Both the position numbers and the translations under genes were made by a program. This document shows positions 39,402 to 48,976 of a stretch of 64,000 nt of DNA, in pieces. Origin of the DNA: Peribacillus frigoritolerans (GTDB taxonomy: Bacteria > Bacillota > Bacilli > Bacillales > DSM-1321); NCBI GenBank assembly GCA_030562215.1, contig JAUPFL010000002.1, forward strand, positions 930,001 to 994,000, read 5' to 3'. How positions within the stretch are numbered: the stretch's first letter is position 1; each line of letters begins with the position of its first letter. The notes under the pieces are model-generated. The model saw nothing but the letters and a program-made list of their open reading frames with translations, was not told the origin of the DNA and did no database searches.

Positions 39402-41594
39402 ATGAAAAAACCGGATTTTTCTGCTATAAATCCTGCTAAGTCTAAGATGGAAGGTACAGCGGAAGCATGGAAAAAGGAAGCCGAAAAAGCAGTTGGGAAA
39501 AACATTGAGGATCTTCTGTTTGAAACCAATGAACAAATAAAAATCAAACCGCTTTATGTTGAGGAAGATATTTGCGACCTGGAGCATATGGAAAGTGTGC
39601 CAGGCATCGCTCCTTTTACAAGGGGGCCTTATCCTTCGATGTATGTCAATCGTCCTTGGACGATACGTCAGTATGCAGGTTTTTCGACTGCCGAAGAATC
39701 CAATGCGTTTTACAGACGTAATCTGGCGATGGGGCAAAAAGGGCTCTCAGTTGCTTTTGATTTAGCTACACACCGCGGTTATGACTCCGATCATCCACGC
39801 GTTATCGGTGATGTGGGTAAGGCGGGAGTTGCCATTGATTCCATTCTGGACATGAAAATCCTGTTCGAAGGCATTCCGCTTGATCAGATGTCCGTGTCAA
39901 TGACGATGAACGGCGCTGTATTACCCATCCTTGCATTTTATATCGTGACAGCTGAAGAACAAGGTGTAACACAGGATAAGCTTTCAGGCACGATTCAAAA
40001 TGACATCCTAAAAGAATACATGGTTCGAAATACGTATATTTACCCGCCTGAAATGTCCATGAAAATCATAGCTGATATATTTGAGTATACATCCAAATAT
40101 ATGCCCAAGTTCAATTCCATTTCCATCTCCGGTTATCATCTGCAAGAAGCGGGGGCGCCGGCTGATATTGAACTTGCCTATACGCTGGCGGATGGGCTTG
40201 AGTATGCACGTACCGGAATGAAAGCAGGTATGGATATCGATAAATTTGCACCACGCTTATCATTCTTCTGGGCTGTAGGAATGAACTATTTCATGGAAGT
40301 GGCGAAAATGCGGGCGGCTCGTTTCATTTGGTCAAAACTGATGAAACAATTCGAACCGAAAAATAATAAAGCGATGGCATTGAGGACTCATTCCCAAACC
40401 TCCGGCTGGAGTCTCTCCGAGCAGGATCCGTTTAACAATGTCGCAAGGACCCTTATTGAAGCGCATGCGGCTGCACTTGGACATACACAGTCCCTGCATA
40501 CGAACGCATTGGATGAGGCCATTGCCCTGCCAACGGATTTCTCGGCGCGCATAGCACGCAATACCCAGCTATATTTGCAGGAGGAAACCGGGATCACAAA
40601 AGTAATCGATCCATGGGCGGGTTCATACTATGTAGAATCGCTCACTAATGAATTAATCGAACGGGCTTGGGCTCACATAGAAGAAATCGAAGGCCTGGGA
40701 GGAATGGCGAAGGCAATTGAAACCGGCCTTCCAAAAATGAGGATCGAGGAAGCCGCTGCAAAGCGCCAGGCTAAAATCGATTCTCAAGATGAAACGATCG
40801 TAGGCGTCAATAAGTATCGTTTGAAAAAAGAAGATCCGATTGAAATACTGGAGATTGATAATACAGCAGTTCGCAAAAGTCAGCTTAAGCGTTTGAGCGA
40901 ATTAAAAGCGAAACGTGATCAGGCAAAGGTGGATGAAGCTCTTCAAGCGCTTTCAATGGCTGCCAGAACTGGCGAAGGTAACCTTCTTGAACTGGCTGTG
41001 CAAGCTGCAAGAGTACGGGCTTCATTAGGTGAAATCTCCGATGCGATCGAAGAGGTGGCTGGACGTCACAAAGCAACGATTCGTTCTATCAGCGGTGTAT
41101 ATAGCTCGGCATACTCAAAAGAAGCGGAAATTGAGGAAGTTGTCCGCATGACGGAAGAGTTCCTTGAAAATGAAGGAAGAAGACCGCGTTTGTTAATGGC
41201 TAAAATGGGTCAGGACGGTCATGATCGTGGAGCTAAAGTAGTCGGAACGGGGTTTGCGGATTTAGGCTATGATGTCGATATCGGTCCATTATTCCAAACA
41301 CCGAAAGAAACCGCCATCCAGGCAGTGGAAAATGATGTGCATGTAGTCGGAATGAGTTCGCTTGCTGCCGGCCATAAAACATTGTTGCCGCAGCTTATGG
41401 CGGAACTGAAGAACTTGGGCCGTGAGGACATCATAGTGATCATAGGAGGCGTCATCCCTGCACAGGATTATGATTACCTAATGGAAAATGGCGCTACAGC
41501 CATTTTTGGACCTGGTACGGTCATTCCGCAGGCAGCAAAGAAAGTGCTTCAGGAAATATACAATCGCCTCGGATATGAGGAAGTGGCCCAATAA
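39402..41594 (+). CDS. mutB: Methylmalonyl-CoA mutase large (alpha) subunit
   Basis: Interconverts (R)-methylmalonyl-CoA and succinyl-CoA with adenosylcobalamin. 730 residues: TIM-barrel substrate domain ([44 protein letters not shown], shown in parts) and C-terminal B12 domain with [10 protein letters not shown] near 605, where His ligates cobalt, plus [15 protein letters not shown] directly follows the mutA stop; the stop overlaps the meaB ATG by one base. Intact. Confidence 0.97.
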   Translation: MKKPDFSAINPAKSKMEGTAEAWKKEAEKAVGKNIEDLLFETNEQIKIKPLYVEEDICDLEHMESVPGIAPFTRGPYPSMYVNRPWTIRQYAGFSTAEESNAFYRRNLAMGQKGLSVAFDLATHRGYDSDHPRVIGDVGKAGVAIDSILDMKILFEGIPLDQMSVSMTMNGAVLPILAFYIVTAEEQGVTQDKLSGTIQNDILKEYMVRNTYIYPPEMSMKIIADIFEYTSKYMPKFNSISISGYHLQEAGAPADIELAYTLADGLEYARTGMKAGMDIDKFAPRLSFFWAVGMNYFMEVAKMRAARFIWSKLMKQFEPKNNKAMALRTHSQTSGWSLSEQDPFNNVARTLIEAHAAALGHTQSLHTNALDEAIALPTDFSARIARNTQLYLQEETGITKVIDPWAGSYYVESLTNELIERAWAHIEEIEGLGGMAKAIETGLPKMRIEEAAAKRQAKIDSQDETIVGVNKYRLKKEDPIEILEIDNTAVRKSQLKRLSELKAKRDQAKVDEALQALSMAARTGEGNLLELAVQAARVRASLGEISDAIEEVAGRHKATIRSISGVYSSAYSKEAEIEEVVRMTEEFLENEGRRPRLLMAKMGQDGHDRGAKVVGTGFADLGYDVDIGPLFQTPKETAIQAVENDVHVVGMSSLAAGHKTLLPQLMAELKNLGREDIIVIIGGVIPAQDYDYLMENGATAIFGPGTVIPQAAKKVLQEIYNRLGYEEVAQ

Positions 41595-42721
41595 TGAGTG
41601 AAGACAAGAAGCCGGAATGGGTCGATCTTAACAATCAGGAAGGTTTTGCTTCTTCATTAAAGCCAGGTGTGGAATTAGCAGCCAGCCAAAACAAACCAAC
41701 AAAAAGCAAATTCGTCAAAAAACATAATGTAAACATACCGGTCCATGAACTTAAAGAGGGAATCATAAAAGGGGACAGGGCCAAGCTAGCTAAAGGGATT
41801 ACATTGATTGAAAGCAATGCATCCCACCACTTAGATCATGCACAGGAATTATTGCATGCCATCCTTCCTCATACAGGGAACTCCTTGCGCATCGGGATTT
41901 CCGGAGTGCCCGGTGCCGGGAAAAGTACCTTCATCGAGACGTTCGGTACCTACTTATGTGACAGGGGCCATAAGGTTGCTGTTCTAGCCGTCGATCCAAG
42001 TTCTTCGATCAATGGCGGAAGTATACTGGGCGATAAGACAAGGATGGAGGAACTGGCTAGAAACCCCGATGCCTTCATAAGACCCTCACCATCCGAAGGC
42101 ACTCTAGGCGGAGTTCACCGCAAAACGAGGGAAACGATGTTGCTTTGTGAAGCGGCAGGATTTGATGTGATCCTGATAGAAACTGTCGGGGTCGGTCAGA
42201 GTGAAGCTATAGTCCGAAGTATGGTCGACTTCTTCATGCTTCTTGTCCTAACGGGTGCCGGAGATGAATTGCAAGGGATGAAAAAAGGGATTCTGGAACT
42301 TGTGGACGGAATTGTTGTCAATAAAGCCGACGGCGAGAACATCCCGCTGGCGATTAGGACAAAATCCGAATATAGCAGAATCTTGCATTTCCTTCAGCCA
42401 GCAACAAAGGGGTGGGCAGGAAAGGCATATACTTGTTCCGCTATAACCGGTAAAGGAATTCCTGAGCTTTGGGATGTATTGAATGAATTTTCCCATATGA
42501 CCAAGGAATCGGGTGTTTTTCAAGAACGGAGAAGAATGCAATCTAGGGAATGGCTTTATTCATTGATCGATCACCAGCTTAAAACAATGTTTTATAAAAA
42601 TGAAACCGTCAAGAGCCTCCTCCCTATACTAGAGAATCAAGTGATGTCAGGGAATAAAACGGTCACTGCTGCCGTTAAGCAGGCCTTTCAATCTTTTACC
42701 GAAACATTTAAGTCAAATTAA
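41594..42721 (+). CDS. meaB: MeaB/ArgK G3E-like GTPase, mutase chaperone
   Basis: GTPase that gates cofactor loading and protects methylmalonyl-CoA mutase from inactivation. Walker [10 protein letters not shown] near 104-112, [20 protein letters not shown] (base specificity and switch region), ETVGVGQSE and NKADG (guanine recognition). 375 residues. TAATG overlap with mutB indicates coupled translation. Confidence 0.95.
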   Translation: MSEDKKPEWVDLNNQEGFASSLKPGVELAASQNKPTKSKFVKKHNVNIPVHELKEGIIKGDRAKLAKGITLIESNASHHLDHAQELLHAILPHTGNSLRIGISGVPGAGKSTFIETFGTYLCDRGHKVAVLAVDPSSSINGGSILGDKTRMEELARNPDAFIRPSPSEGTLGGVHRKTRETMLLCEAAGFDVILIETVGVGQSEAIVRSMVDFFMLLVLTGAGDELQGMKKGILELVDGIVVNKADGENIPLAIRTKSEYSRILHFLQPATKGWAGKAYTCSAITGKGIPELWDVLNEFSHMTKESGVFQERRRMQSREWLYSLIDHQLKTMFYKNETVKSLLPILENQVMSGNKTVTAAVKQAFQSFTETFKSN

Positions 42722-42732
42722 AAAAGAAATGA

Positions 42733-42777
42733 GATGGGGCAGGCATGGATTCTCTCCACGCCTGCCCCATCCTTTTG
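42733..42777 (+). terminator. Terminator of mutA-mutB-meaB
   Basis: gatggggcaggc/gcctgccccatc stem with a 19-nt partly paired loop, then ctttt. Strong GC stem. Confidence 0.9.
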
Positions 42778-42930
42778 TAAGTCTTGTTGTTACACATATA
42801 ATTCCCGCTCCCTTTTCGTTTTAAACCTGTACGGAACGGATTATGCGGTTTTAACAGGTAAATTTATTGAATCACGAAGAGGCAATTGTTATGATAGGAT
42901 TGAAGAGAAAACTTGGAAGGAGCAAATGCC

Positions 42931-43368
42931 ATGAATATGGATTTTAATTTTTTAATGAACGACGTAGTCAAACAGGCTCGCGATGAGATAAAGACTGCTG
43001 GATATACAGAATTGACCACTCCCGAAGAAGTAGAGGAAGTATTTGCACAAAAAGGAACGACACTTGTTATGGTAAACTCCGTTTGTGGCTGCGCTGGGGG
43101 AATAGCTAGACCTGCAGCTGCTCATGCAATCCATAATGATAAACGCCCAGATCAGCTTGTAACCGTTTTTGCTGGGCAAGATAAAGAGGCGACGGAGAAA
43201 GCCCGTGATTATTTCGAAGGATATCCGCCGTCATCCCCATCATTTGCATTGCTGAAGGATGGAAAAATCATCACCATGATAGAGCGCCATGAAATTGAAG
43301 GGCACCACCCGATGTCTGTAGTAGAAAAATTACAAGACTACTTCGATCAATATTGCGAAGAAGTTTAA
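42931..43368 (+). CDS. brxB: Bacilliredoxin BrxB (YqiW)
   Basis: Thiol-disulfide oxidoreductase that removes bacillithiol from S-bacillithiolated proteins. UPF0403 family, 145 residues, with the CGC active site near residues 52-54 ([14 protein letters not shown]) in a thioredoxin-like fold. ATG 42931 follows ttggaagg; upstream in-frame codons have no site. Between bkd/mut genes and artP as yqiW is in B. subtilis. Confidence 0.92.
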   Translation: MNMDFNFLMNDVVKQARDEIKTAGYTELTTPEEVEEVFAQKGTTLVMVNSVCGCAGGIARPAAAHAIHNDKRPDQLVTVFAGQDKEATEKARDYFEGYPPSSPSFALLKDGKIITMIERHEIEGHHPMSVVEKLQDYFDQYCEEV

Positions 43369-43380
43369 GCCATAGTGACA

Positions 43381-43417
43381 ACCTAAAAACCCGCCCAACC
43401 GGCGGGTTTTTTTAGGT
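43381..43417 (+). terminator. Terminator of brxB
   Basis: acctaaaaacccgcc/ggcgggtttttttaggt, extended perfect stem with a short loop and T run. Confidence 0.9.
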
Positions 43418-43431
43418 TGTCGGCAAAAAGA

Positions 43432-43455
43432 GGTTCGGAATGGTCTCATCCCGAA
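43432..43455. repeat. gttcgg..ccgaac hairpin motif
   Basis: gttcggaat/atcccgaac around ggtctc; same design and loop as the hairpin at 5912-5950, pointing to a dispersed short palindrome. Confidence 0.55.
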
Positions 43456-43469
43456 CATGATTTTAAAAC

Positions 43470-43664
43470 AAGACTAGGTGATCCTTCATGTTTTTTCAGT
43501 AATCCTTAATGGCTTAATGAAAGGAAGAAATTTGCGACACTCCTGCCGAGTAACTGGCTAGCCGAGACCCCACAGGCTCTTGCGCTGAGGAGGCTTGGCA
43601 GACAGTCGGCGGAAAGGGAGCGGATCTCTGGAATCAGCGGAAATGTAATTTAAAGAAAAAAATG
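43470..43664. repeat. REP/MITE-like intergenic repeat, tandem copy 1
   Basis: Starts aagactaggtgatccttc and includes cactcctgccgagtaactg, gccgagaccccacaggctc and ggcggaaagggag. Imperfect inverted arms (gccgagt..ctagcc with ggcttgg..agtcggc) can fold into a long hairpin. Nearly identical to copy 2, 223 bp downstream. Confidence 0.8.
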
Positions 43665-43692
43665 TAGCCTGTACACATCCCGCACCAAGTTT

Positions 43693-43885
43693 AAGACTAG
43701 GTGATCCTTCATGTTTTTTTCAGTAATCCTTAATGGCTTATGGAAGGAAGAAATTTGCGACACTCCTGCCGAGTAACTGGCTAGCCGAGACCCCACAGGC
43801 TCTTGCGCTGAGGAGGCTTGGCAGACAGTCGGCGGAAAGGGAGCAGATTTCTGGAATCAACAGTAATATTTTTTAGAAAAAAACA
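43693..43885. repeat. REP/MITE-like intergenic repeat, tandem copy 2
   Basis: Direct repeat of 43470-43664 with a few differences (loss of aat-a in tggctta, agcagattt for agcggatct). Its end, ggaatcaacag, is closer to the general Bacillus repeat end than copy 1. The copies are separated by about 28 bp of unrelated sequence. No open frame in either. Confidence 0.8.
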
Positions 43886-43925
43886 TATGAAAACTGGCTT
43901 GTGTTTGAATTTGTCTACAGTCTGA

Positions 43926-43952
43926 TAACGCCAAATCGGCGTTTTTTTTATT
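43926..43952 (+). terminator. Terminator-like hairpin after the tandem repeats
   Basis: aacgcc/ggcgtt stem with loop aaatc and seven Ts. It lies before the artP promoter. Confidence 0.7.
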
Positions 43953-44089
43953 CATGAAATTGCATAAGTCAGGAACTTTTGGGAAAGAAGATAGATAGGG
44001 AAGCCGATATATTCCCTTTGGAGAAAAGAGTGAAGTCCAGATGTAAAATTATAATAATATTCTGAAAAATGAATCTATTATTTACATTA

Positions 44090-44117
44090 TTGAATAATTA
44101 TTAGAGTGTGTTAAAAT
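44090..44117 (+). promoter_or_regulatory. Candidate sigma-A promoter of artPQR
   Basis: ttgaat (44090-44095), 16 bp, taaaat (44112-44117), about 90 bp before artP. Confidence 0.55.
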
Positions 44118-44131
44118 ACACATTAGTGTAT

Positions 44132-44146
44132 GAATATTAGTTATTC
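44132..44146. promoter_or_regulatory. Candidate ARG box (AhrC operator)
   Basis: gaatattagttattc, palindrome GAATA-N5-TATTC, resembling half of an ArgR site (TGAAT..ATTCA). It sits just after the predicted start point. A related tgaatctatt occurs near 44070. AhrC itself is encoded at 22407-22856. Confidence 0.45.
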
Positions 44147-44208
44147 GAAATTTAACTAACCTAATTTAATAACAAGAGAATTGAAAATATCATTTTGGAG
44201 GAATAATA

Positions 44209-45017
44209 ATGAAGTTGAAAAAGCAGTTAGCATTGTTGCTTACTTCTGTTTTATTAGTAGGTATTTTGGCGGCATGCGGAACATCAGAGAAAGAAGATAA
44301 GAACACAGCTGACAAAGAAGACAAAAAGGTCCTGGTAATGGGAACATCTGCGGATTATCCGCCATTTGAATATGTTGAAACATCTAAAAGTGATGAAATC
44401 ATAGGATTTGACATTGATATCGCTAAAGCAATCGGAAAAAATTAGGTTATGAGGTCCAAGTGAAGGACATTGACTTTAATAGTCTTGTGCCTGCTCTGGA
44501 AAATAAATCGGTCGATTTCGTTATCTCCGGAATGACTCCAACAGAAAAACGTGAGCAATCAGTCGATTTCAGTGATATTTACTATACAGCTAAAAACATG
44601 ATCATCACGACAAAAGACAGTAAAATCAAAACTGTTGAAGATTTAAAAGGGAAAACGGTTGGCGTACAGCTTGCATCCATTCAGGAGACATTGGCAAATG
44701 ACTTGAATAAATCCCAAGATATCGGGATGAAAGTTGAAAAAAGGAATCGTATTCCTGAGGTTGTTCAAGAAATGTCAACAGGACGTTTTGACGCTGTGAT
44801 CATGGAAGATACTGTGGCAAAAGGCTACTTGAAAGATAATAAAGAATTGGTGGGGCATTTGATCGAGTCAGGTGAACAAGATGCCGGTTCGGCAATCGCT
44901 TTCCAAAAAGGAAGCAAGTTAACTGAAGAATTCAATGCCGAGTTGAAAAAAATGTTAGAGAATGGTGAAATGGAAAAATTAATATTAAAATGGTTCGGTG
45001 GCAGTGAAACTGAATAA
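44209..45017 (+). CDS. artP: Arginine ABC transporter substrate-binding lipoprotein (one frameshift)
   Basis: Extracellular solute-binding protein family 3. Lipoprotein signal peptide with lipobox LAAC (Cys near residue 23), then VLVMGTSADYPPFEY, GFDIDIAKAIG, and in the second frame VKDIDFNSLVPALENKSVDF and MTPTEKREQSVDFSDIYY. The A run 44436-44441 lost one base. Corresponds to yqiX/artP of B. subtilis by family and location. About 269 residues. Confidence 0.93.
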
Positions 45018-45032
45018 TGCAGAGAGACGAAA

Positions 45033-45075
45033 AGCGTTCAGAAGAGATTTGGTATGCCTTCTGAACGTTTTTCCG
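45033..45075 (+). terminator. Hairpin between artP and artQ
   Basis: agcgttcagaag/cttctgaacgtt with a 13-nt loop and a T tail, inside the operon. Such intra-operon stems commonly let the binding protein be made in excess over the permease. Confidence 0.75.
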
Positions 45076-45148
45076 CGCTTTATTGTTAATGAAATGAAGC
45101 AGGAGGAAGGCCATAAGATAACGGCCTTCATAAGAGAGGATGAATGGA

Positions 45149-45807
45149 GTGAATCTGGAATTTGAAAGGATTATGCCTTCCCTTCCATATATCCTGGAGG
45201 GAATACCGACTACATTAAAGGTTGTAGCGGTAGCGGCAGTAATCGGATTTGTTTTGGGAATATTATTATCTATACTTAAAATCAGCAGAATCAAGCCATT
45301 GAATTGGATTGCTGACTTTTATACATCCATTTTTCGCGGTACCCCTTTGGTACTGCAATTAATGCTGATTTATTTTGGTTCACCACAAATATTAGGTATT
45401 CAAATCGAAGCGTTCCAAGCAGCATTTTTAGCATTCGGGCTAAATTCAGCGGCATACATCTCTGAAATTATCAGGGAGGCATTTTAGCGGTCGATAAAGG
45501 CCAACGAGAGGCTGCACTTGCACTTGGGGTTCCCTATTCAGGGATGATGCTTAATATTATCCTTCCGCAGGCCATCAAGAATATCTTGCCATCCCTTGTT
45601 AACGAATTGATTTCCTTAACGAAGGAATCGGCCGTTGTCACAATTATTGGATTAGGGGATATCATGCGCCGTTCTTATATTGTCGGCGGTGAGACATATA
45701 AATTCTTCGAGCCGATTTTATTTGCCGGTCTCATTTATTATGTGATGGTCATGATTCTCACCATCTTAGGCAAAGTGATTGAAAGGAGAATGAGACGCAG
45801 TGATTAA
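45149..45807 (+). CDS. artQ: Arginine ABC transporter permease (one frameshift)
   Basis: His/Glu/Gln/Arg-type membrane permease with TM segments and the EAA loop (KGQREAALALGVPYSGMM...ILPQAIKNILPSLVNE). The frame breaks in ggg at 45474-45476 after SEIIR; the next frame continues GGILAVDKGQREAALALG. GTG 45149 chosen over ATG 45140 because the gagagg site abuts 45140. Overlaps artR by 8 bp. Confidence 0.92.
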
Positions 45808-46521
45808 AATTGATGGACTCAAAAAAATTATGGTAAGCTCGAGGTTTTAAAAGGAATCAGCACCGAGATCGGACAGGGTGAAGTGGTAGCGATCATCGGT
45901 CCATCCGGTTCGGGAAAATCAACTTTCTTGCGCTGCATCAATATGCTTGAAACTCCAACTGATGGTCAAATCAGGTTTAAAGATCAAATCATCACTGAAA
46001 AAAAGACCAATATCATGAAAGTGCGTGAAAATGTCGGAATGGTATTTCAGCATTTTCATTTATTTCCACATAAAACCGTACTGGAGAATCTGATATATGC
46101 ACCTATGAAGGTGAAAAAATTATCAAAGGCCGAGGCTGTAAAACAAGCTCGTGAGCTTTTGACTAAAGTCGGTTTGGCCGATAAAGAGTCGACTTATCCG
46201 AATCGTCTGTCTGGCGGACAAAAACAAAGGGTTGCGATTGCACGGGCATTGGCAATGAACCCGGAAGTAATGCTTTTCGATGAGCCGACTTCGGCGCTTG
46301 ATCCCGAGATGGTAAAAGAAGTGCTCGAGGTCATGAAATCACTGGCACATACGGGGATGACCATGCTGATCGTAACGCATGAAATGGGGTTTGCCAAAGA
46401 AGTGGCCGATCGAGTACTATTCCTGGACGGTGGTCTGCTCGTTGAGGAAAGTGCTCCGGAAGAGTTCTTTTCCAATCCGAAAAGCCAGCGTGCAAAAGAC
46501 TTCTTGGAAAAAGTTTTATAA
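45800..46521 (+). CDS. artR: Arginine ABC transporter ATPase (one frameshift)
   Basis: Polar amino acid ABC ATPase of about 240 residues. MIKIDGLKK in the first frame, then A7 at 45821-45827 lacks a base; the rest reads [14 protein letters not shown], Walker [10 protein letters not shown]-loop VFQHFHLF, signature LSGGQKQR, Walker [15 protein letters not shown], switch His in VTHEM. GTG 45800 overlaps the end of artQ. Confidence 0.94.
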
Positions 46522-46547
46522 GCTAAAGCAAATAGTATATAATTGTG

Positions 46548-46580
46548 AAAAAAGGTAACGTTTAGTTACCTTTTTTATTT
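46548..46580 (+). terminator. Terminator of artPQR
   Basis: aaaaaaggtaac/gttacctttttt hairpin with loop gttta and T-rich tail. Confidence 0.9.
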
Positions 46581-46710
46581 TTTCCTATAATGTATTTTTG
46601 CGTACATGTATTTAGAAAAATTGGAAATTTAACTCGTAAAGGACTGTAAAAATATCTGAATTCCTGATAGTATTATAATAGATAGAGAAAGAGCCAGGTG
46701 ATACATAACA

Positions 46711-47700
46711 ATGTTTAAAATCGGATACAGGACGATTAAAACTGCTTTGGGGGCCACCCTGGCAATTATTATTGCACAAATGCTTAATCTCGAATATTTC
46801 TCTGCTGCGGGAATCATTGCGATCTTATGCATCCAAGTTACAAAAAAGAAGTCGGTGTATGCCTCCTGGCACCGGTTTTTAGCTTGTTTGATCGCAATGG
46901 CCTATGCATCCCTATTGTTTCAGTTCATCGCATTTCATCCGCTGATAATAGGTTTGATTCTCTTGATTTTCATTCCAACGACAGTTGCCTTGAAGATTAA
47001 TGAGGGGATCGTGACGAGCAGCGTCATCATCATGCACCTATACGGGGCGGGTGACATCACTTTTTCCCTGCTGATCAATGAAACGATATTAATTGCAGTT
47101 GGGGTTGGAGTGGCGCTTGTCATGAATCTGTACATGCCCAGTGTCGATGACAAACTGCTGGCCTATCAGGAAAGCATCGAAACGAACTTCAGTGCGATCT
47201 TGATGGGAATTGTCCGCTATTTGAGGGATAATGATCACACATGGGATGGTAAGGAAATCACCGAAACAGCCAATCTTCTTAACCAAGCCAAAAGCCTTGC
47301 CTTCAGGGACGTGGAAAATCATTTTTTAAGGGAAGAAGACCTGTATTACCATTATTTCAAAATGCGTGAAAAGCAATTTGAAATAATTGAACGAATTCTT
47401 CCCCTTGTCACGAATATTCCGTTGGTCGTCAAGCAAAGCGGGATAGTGGCTGAGTTTATAGAAGATTTGGCAGAAAACGTCCACCCACAAAATACGGCGA
47501 TCCTTTATCTGAAGAAGCTTGAAGAAATGGAGATTCATTTTAGGGGAATGGCACTGCCGCAGACACGGGAAGAGTTCGAATCCAGGGCCGCATTACTGCA
47601 GCTCATGAAGGAAATGGAGCGCTATTTATTGTTGAAGCATTCCTTCAAGGGATTACCCAAGCTGACCGGCAACCGAATGAAAAAGAGGCACTTGGCTTAA
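46711..47700 (+). CDS. yqjA: YqjA, aromatic acid exporter family membrane protein
   Basis: 329 residues. The N-terminal half has four hydrophobic segments (KTALGATLAIIIAQMLNLEYFSA; IIAILCIQVTK; AMAYASLLFQFIAF; LILLIFIPTTVAL, in parts) typical of the FUSC/ArAE_1 fold; the C-terminal half (about 150-329) is soluble, helical DUF939C-type. Substrate unknown. yqjB starts 30 bp later, as in B. subtilis. Confidence 0.88.
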   Translation: MFKIGYRTIKTALGATLAIIIAQMLNLEYFSAAGIIAILCIQVTKKKSVYASWHRFLACLIAMAYASLLFQFIAFHPLIIGLILLIFIPTTVALKINEGIVTSSVIIMHLYGAGDITFSLLINETILIAVGVGVALVMNLYMPSVDDKLLAYQESIETNFSAILMGIVRYLRDNDHTWDGKEITETANLLNQAKSLAFRDVENHFLREEDLYYHYFKMREKQFEIIERILPLVTNIPLVVKQSGIVAEFIEDLAENVHPQNTAILYLKKLEEMEIHFRGMALPQTREEFESRAALLQLMKEMERYLLLKHSFKGLPKLTGNRMKKRHLA

Positions 47701-47730
47701 ACTAAGCAAAAAGTAAAGGAATTGATACAA

Positions 47731-48246
47731 ATGAAATGGATCCTTTCTTTGTTGCTTATGCTATCTTTGTGGCCTTTACAGGTACAGGCCCAGTCTCAAT
47801 CGGTTATGCCTGGCGATCCGTTTATCATCATCAATAAAGCCAACAATAAAATGGCGTTCATTGATGATAACGAGGTCAAGGAGATTCTGCCGGTCGGTAC
47901 CGGAAAGAGTCAGGAACTGACACCAGAAGGGATTTTCACGGTCAAAGTAAAAGCGGTCAATCCATATTACCGGAAAAAGAATATTCCTGGCGGCGATCCA
48001 AGGAACCCTTTGGGGTCGCGGTGGATTGGATTCGATGCACGAAATACCGATGGGAGGATTTACGGCATACATGGTACGAATCAGCCATCATCGATTGGGA
48101 AATATATTTCAAATGGCTGTGTACGGATGCATAAATCCGATGTGGAGCGTTTGTACGAAAAAGTCCCCATCGGCACTAAGGTGTTGATCACCATATCGAA
48201 CGAGGATTTCAAAACGTTGGCAAAGAAAAACGGAGCGATAAAATAA
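47731..48246 (+). CDS. yqjB: L,D-transpeptidase family protein (YqjB)
   Basis: Secreted YkuD-domain protein that would make 3-3 peptidoglycan cross-links or a related reaction. Signal peptide at about 1-23 (WILSLLLMLSLWPLQVQAQ), then the YkuD domain with GIHGTN and the catalytic motif SNGCVRM (Cys near 130). No LysM domain. ATG 47731 is preceded by aaagga; TTG 47722 is less likely. 171 residues. Confidence 0.9.
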   Translation: MKWILSLLLMLSLWPLQVQAQSQSVMPGDPFIIINKANNKMAFIDDNEVKEILPVGTGKSQELTPEGIFTVKVKAVNPYYRKKNIPGGDPRNPLGSRWIGFDARNTDGRIYGIHGTNQPSSIGKYISNGCVRMHKSDVERLYEKVPIGTKVLITISNEDFKTLAKKNGAIK

Positions 48247-48249
48247 AGA

Positions 48250-48274
48250 GAGGGAAGCTTTTTGCTCCCCTCCC
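48250..48274. terminator. Hairpin between yqjB and the Prli42 gene
   Basis: gggaagc/gctcccc imperfect stem with T5 loop; T-rich on the minus side, so it may end the minus-strand small gene. Confidence 0.5.
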
Positions 48275-48288
48275 CAATACGGTGTCTA

Positions 48289-48384
48289 TTACAAAAGAAA
48301 TGCGATACCTGATAATAAGCTCGTTAATAACATTGAGATAAGCATTAAATACACGACGATCTTTCTGATTTTCTTGTTTCCCAT
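48289..48384 (-). CDS. prli42: Prli42-type stressosome-associated miniprotein
   Basis: 31-residue protein: basic start MGNKKIRKI and one membrane helix (VVYLMLISMLLTSLLSGIA). Length, KK-R-K start and helix agree with Prli42, the membrane anchor of the stressosome described in Listeria and widespread in Firmicutes. ATG 48384 is preceded on the minus strand by aaggagagag. Too short for usual gene calling. Antisense to nothing; convergent with yqjB. Confidence 0.75.
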   Translation of the reverse strand: MGNKKIRKIVVYLMLISMLLTSLLSGIAFLL

Positions 48385-48550
48385 ATGCTCTCTCCTTAAT
48401 ACAGTTTAACTGATTTTATTTTAACTTGAACATTTAGTAGAAACAAGTAAAAGTATAATGTTCATATTATTCCGAATCTTAAAAGGCTTTAATGCAAGAT
48501 TAGTAGTATTTTAATGGAGTCTTCCAATAATACATAGCATGGGGGTTTTT

Positions 48551-48976
48551 ATGATGATTAAAAATATCGATCATATCGGTATTGCCGTCAAGTCACTGGA
48601 TGAAGCCTTGCCGCTTTATACGGAAACGTTGAAATTGAAACTTGAAGGAATCGAGACAGTGGAGAGCCAAGGAGTGAAAGTGGCCTTCATCCTGGCAGGC
48701 AATACCCGTTTGGAGTTGTTGGAAGCGTTGTCACCTGCAAGTCCAATCGCCAAATTCATCGAAAAACGCGGTGAAGGGATTCATCATGTGGCACTTGGCG
48801 TCGATGACATCGAAGATAGAATAAAAGAAATCAAAGAAGCTGGATTGCGCATGATTGATGATTCATCAAGAAAGGGAGCGCACAATGCGGATGTTGCTTT
48901 CGTTCATCCGAAGTCTACCGCGGGAGTATTATATGAGCTATGTGAACAAGCATTATCAAAGGAGGAACAGAAATGA
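48551..48976 (+). CDS. mce: Methylmalonyl-CoA epimerase
   Basis: Converts (S)- to (R)-methylmalonyl-CoA, between PccB and MutAB. VOC fold of 141 residues, MIKNIDHIGIAVKSL at the start and KRGEGIHHVALGVDDIE in the middle, giving metal ligands His (DHIG), His (IHHVAL) and Glu near the end (YELCEQ). ATG at 48551 or 48554 after a ggggg site. Stop overlaps pccB by 4 bp (ATGA). Confidence 0.94.
   Translation: MMIKNIDHIGIAVKSLDEALPLYTETLKLKLEGIETVESQGVKVAFILAGNTRLELLEALSPASPIAKFIEKRGEGIHHVALGVDDIEDRIKEIKEAGLRMIDDSSRKGAHNADVAFVHPKSTAGVLYELCEQALSKEEQK

Noticed and set aside
43418..44089. Insertion sequence or transposase gene
   Set aside because: Only non-coding tandem repeats with internal inverted arms; no transposase frame in any frame.
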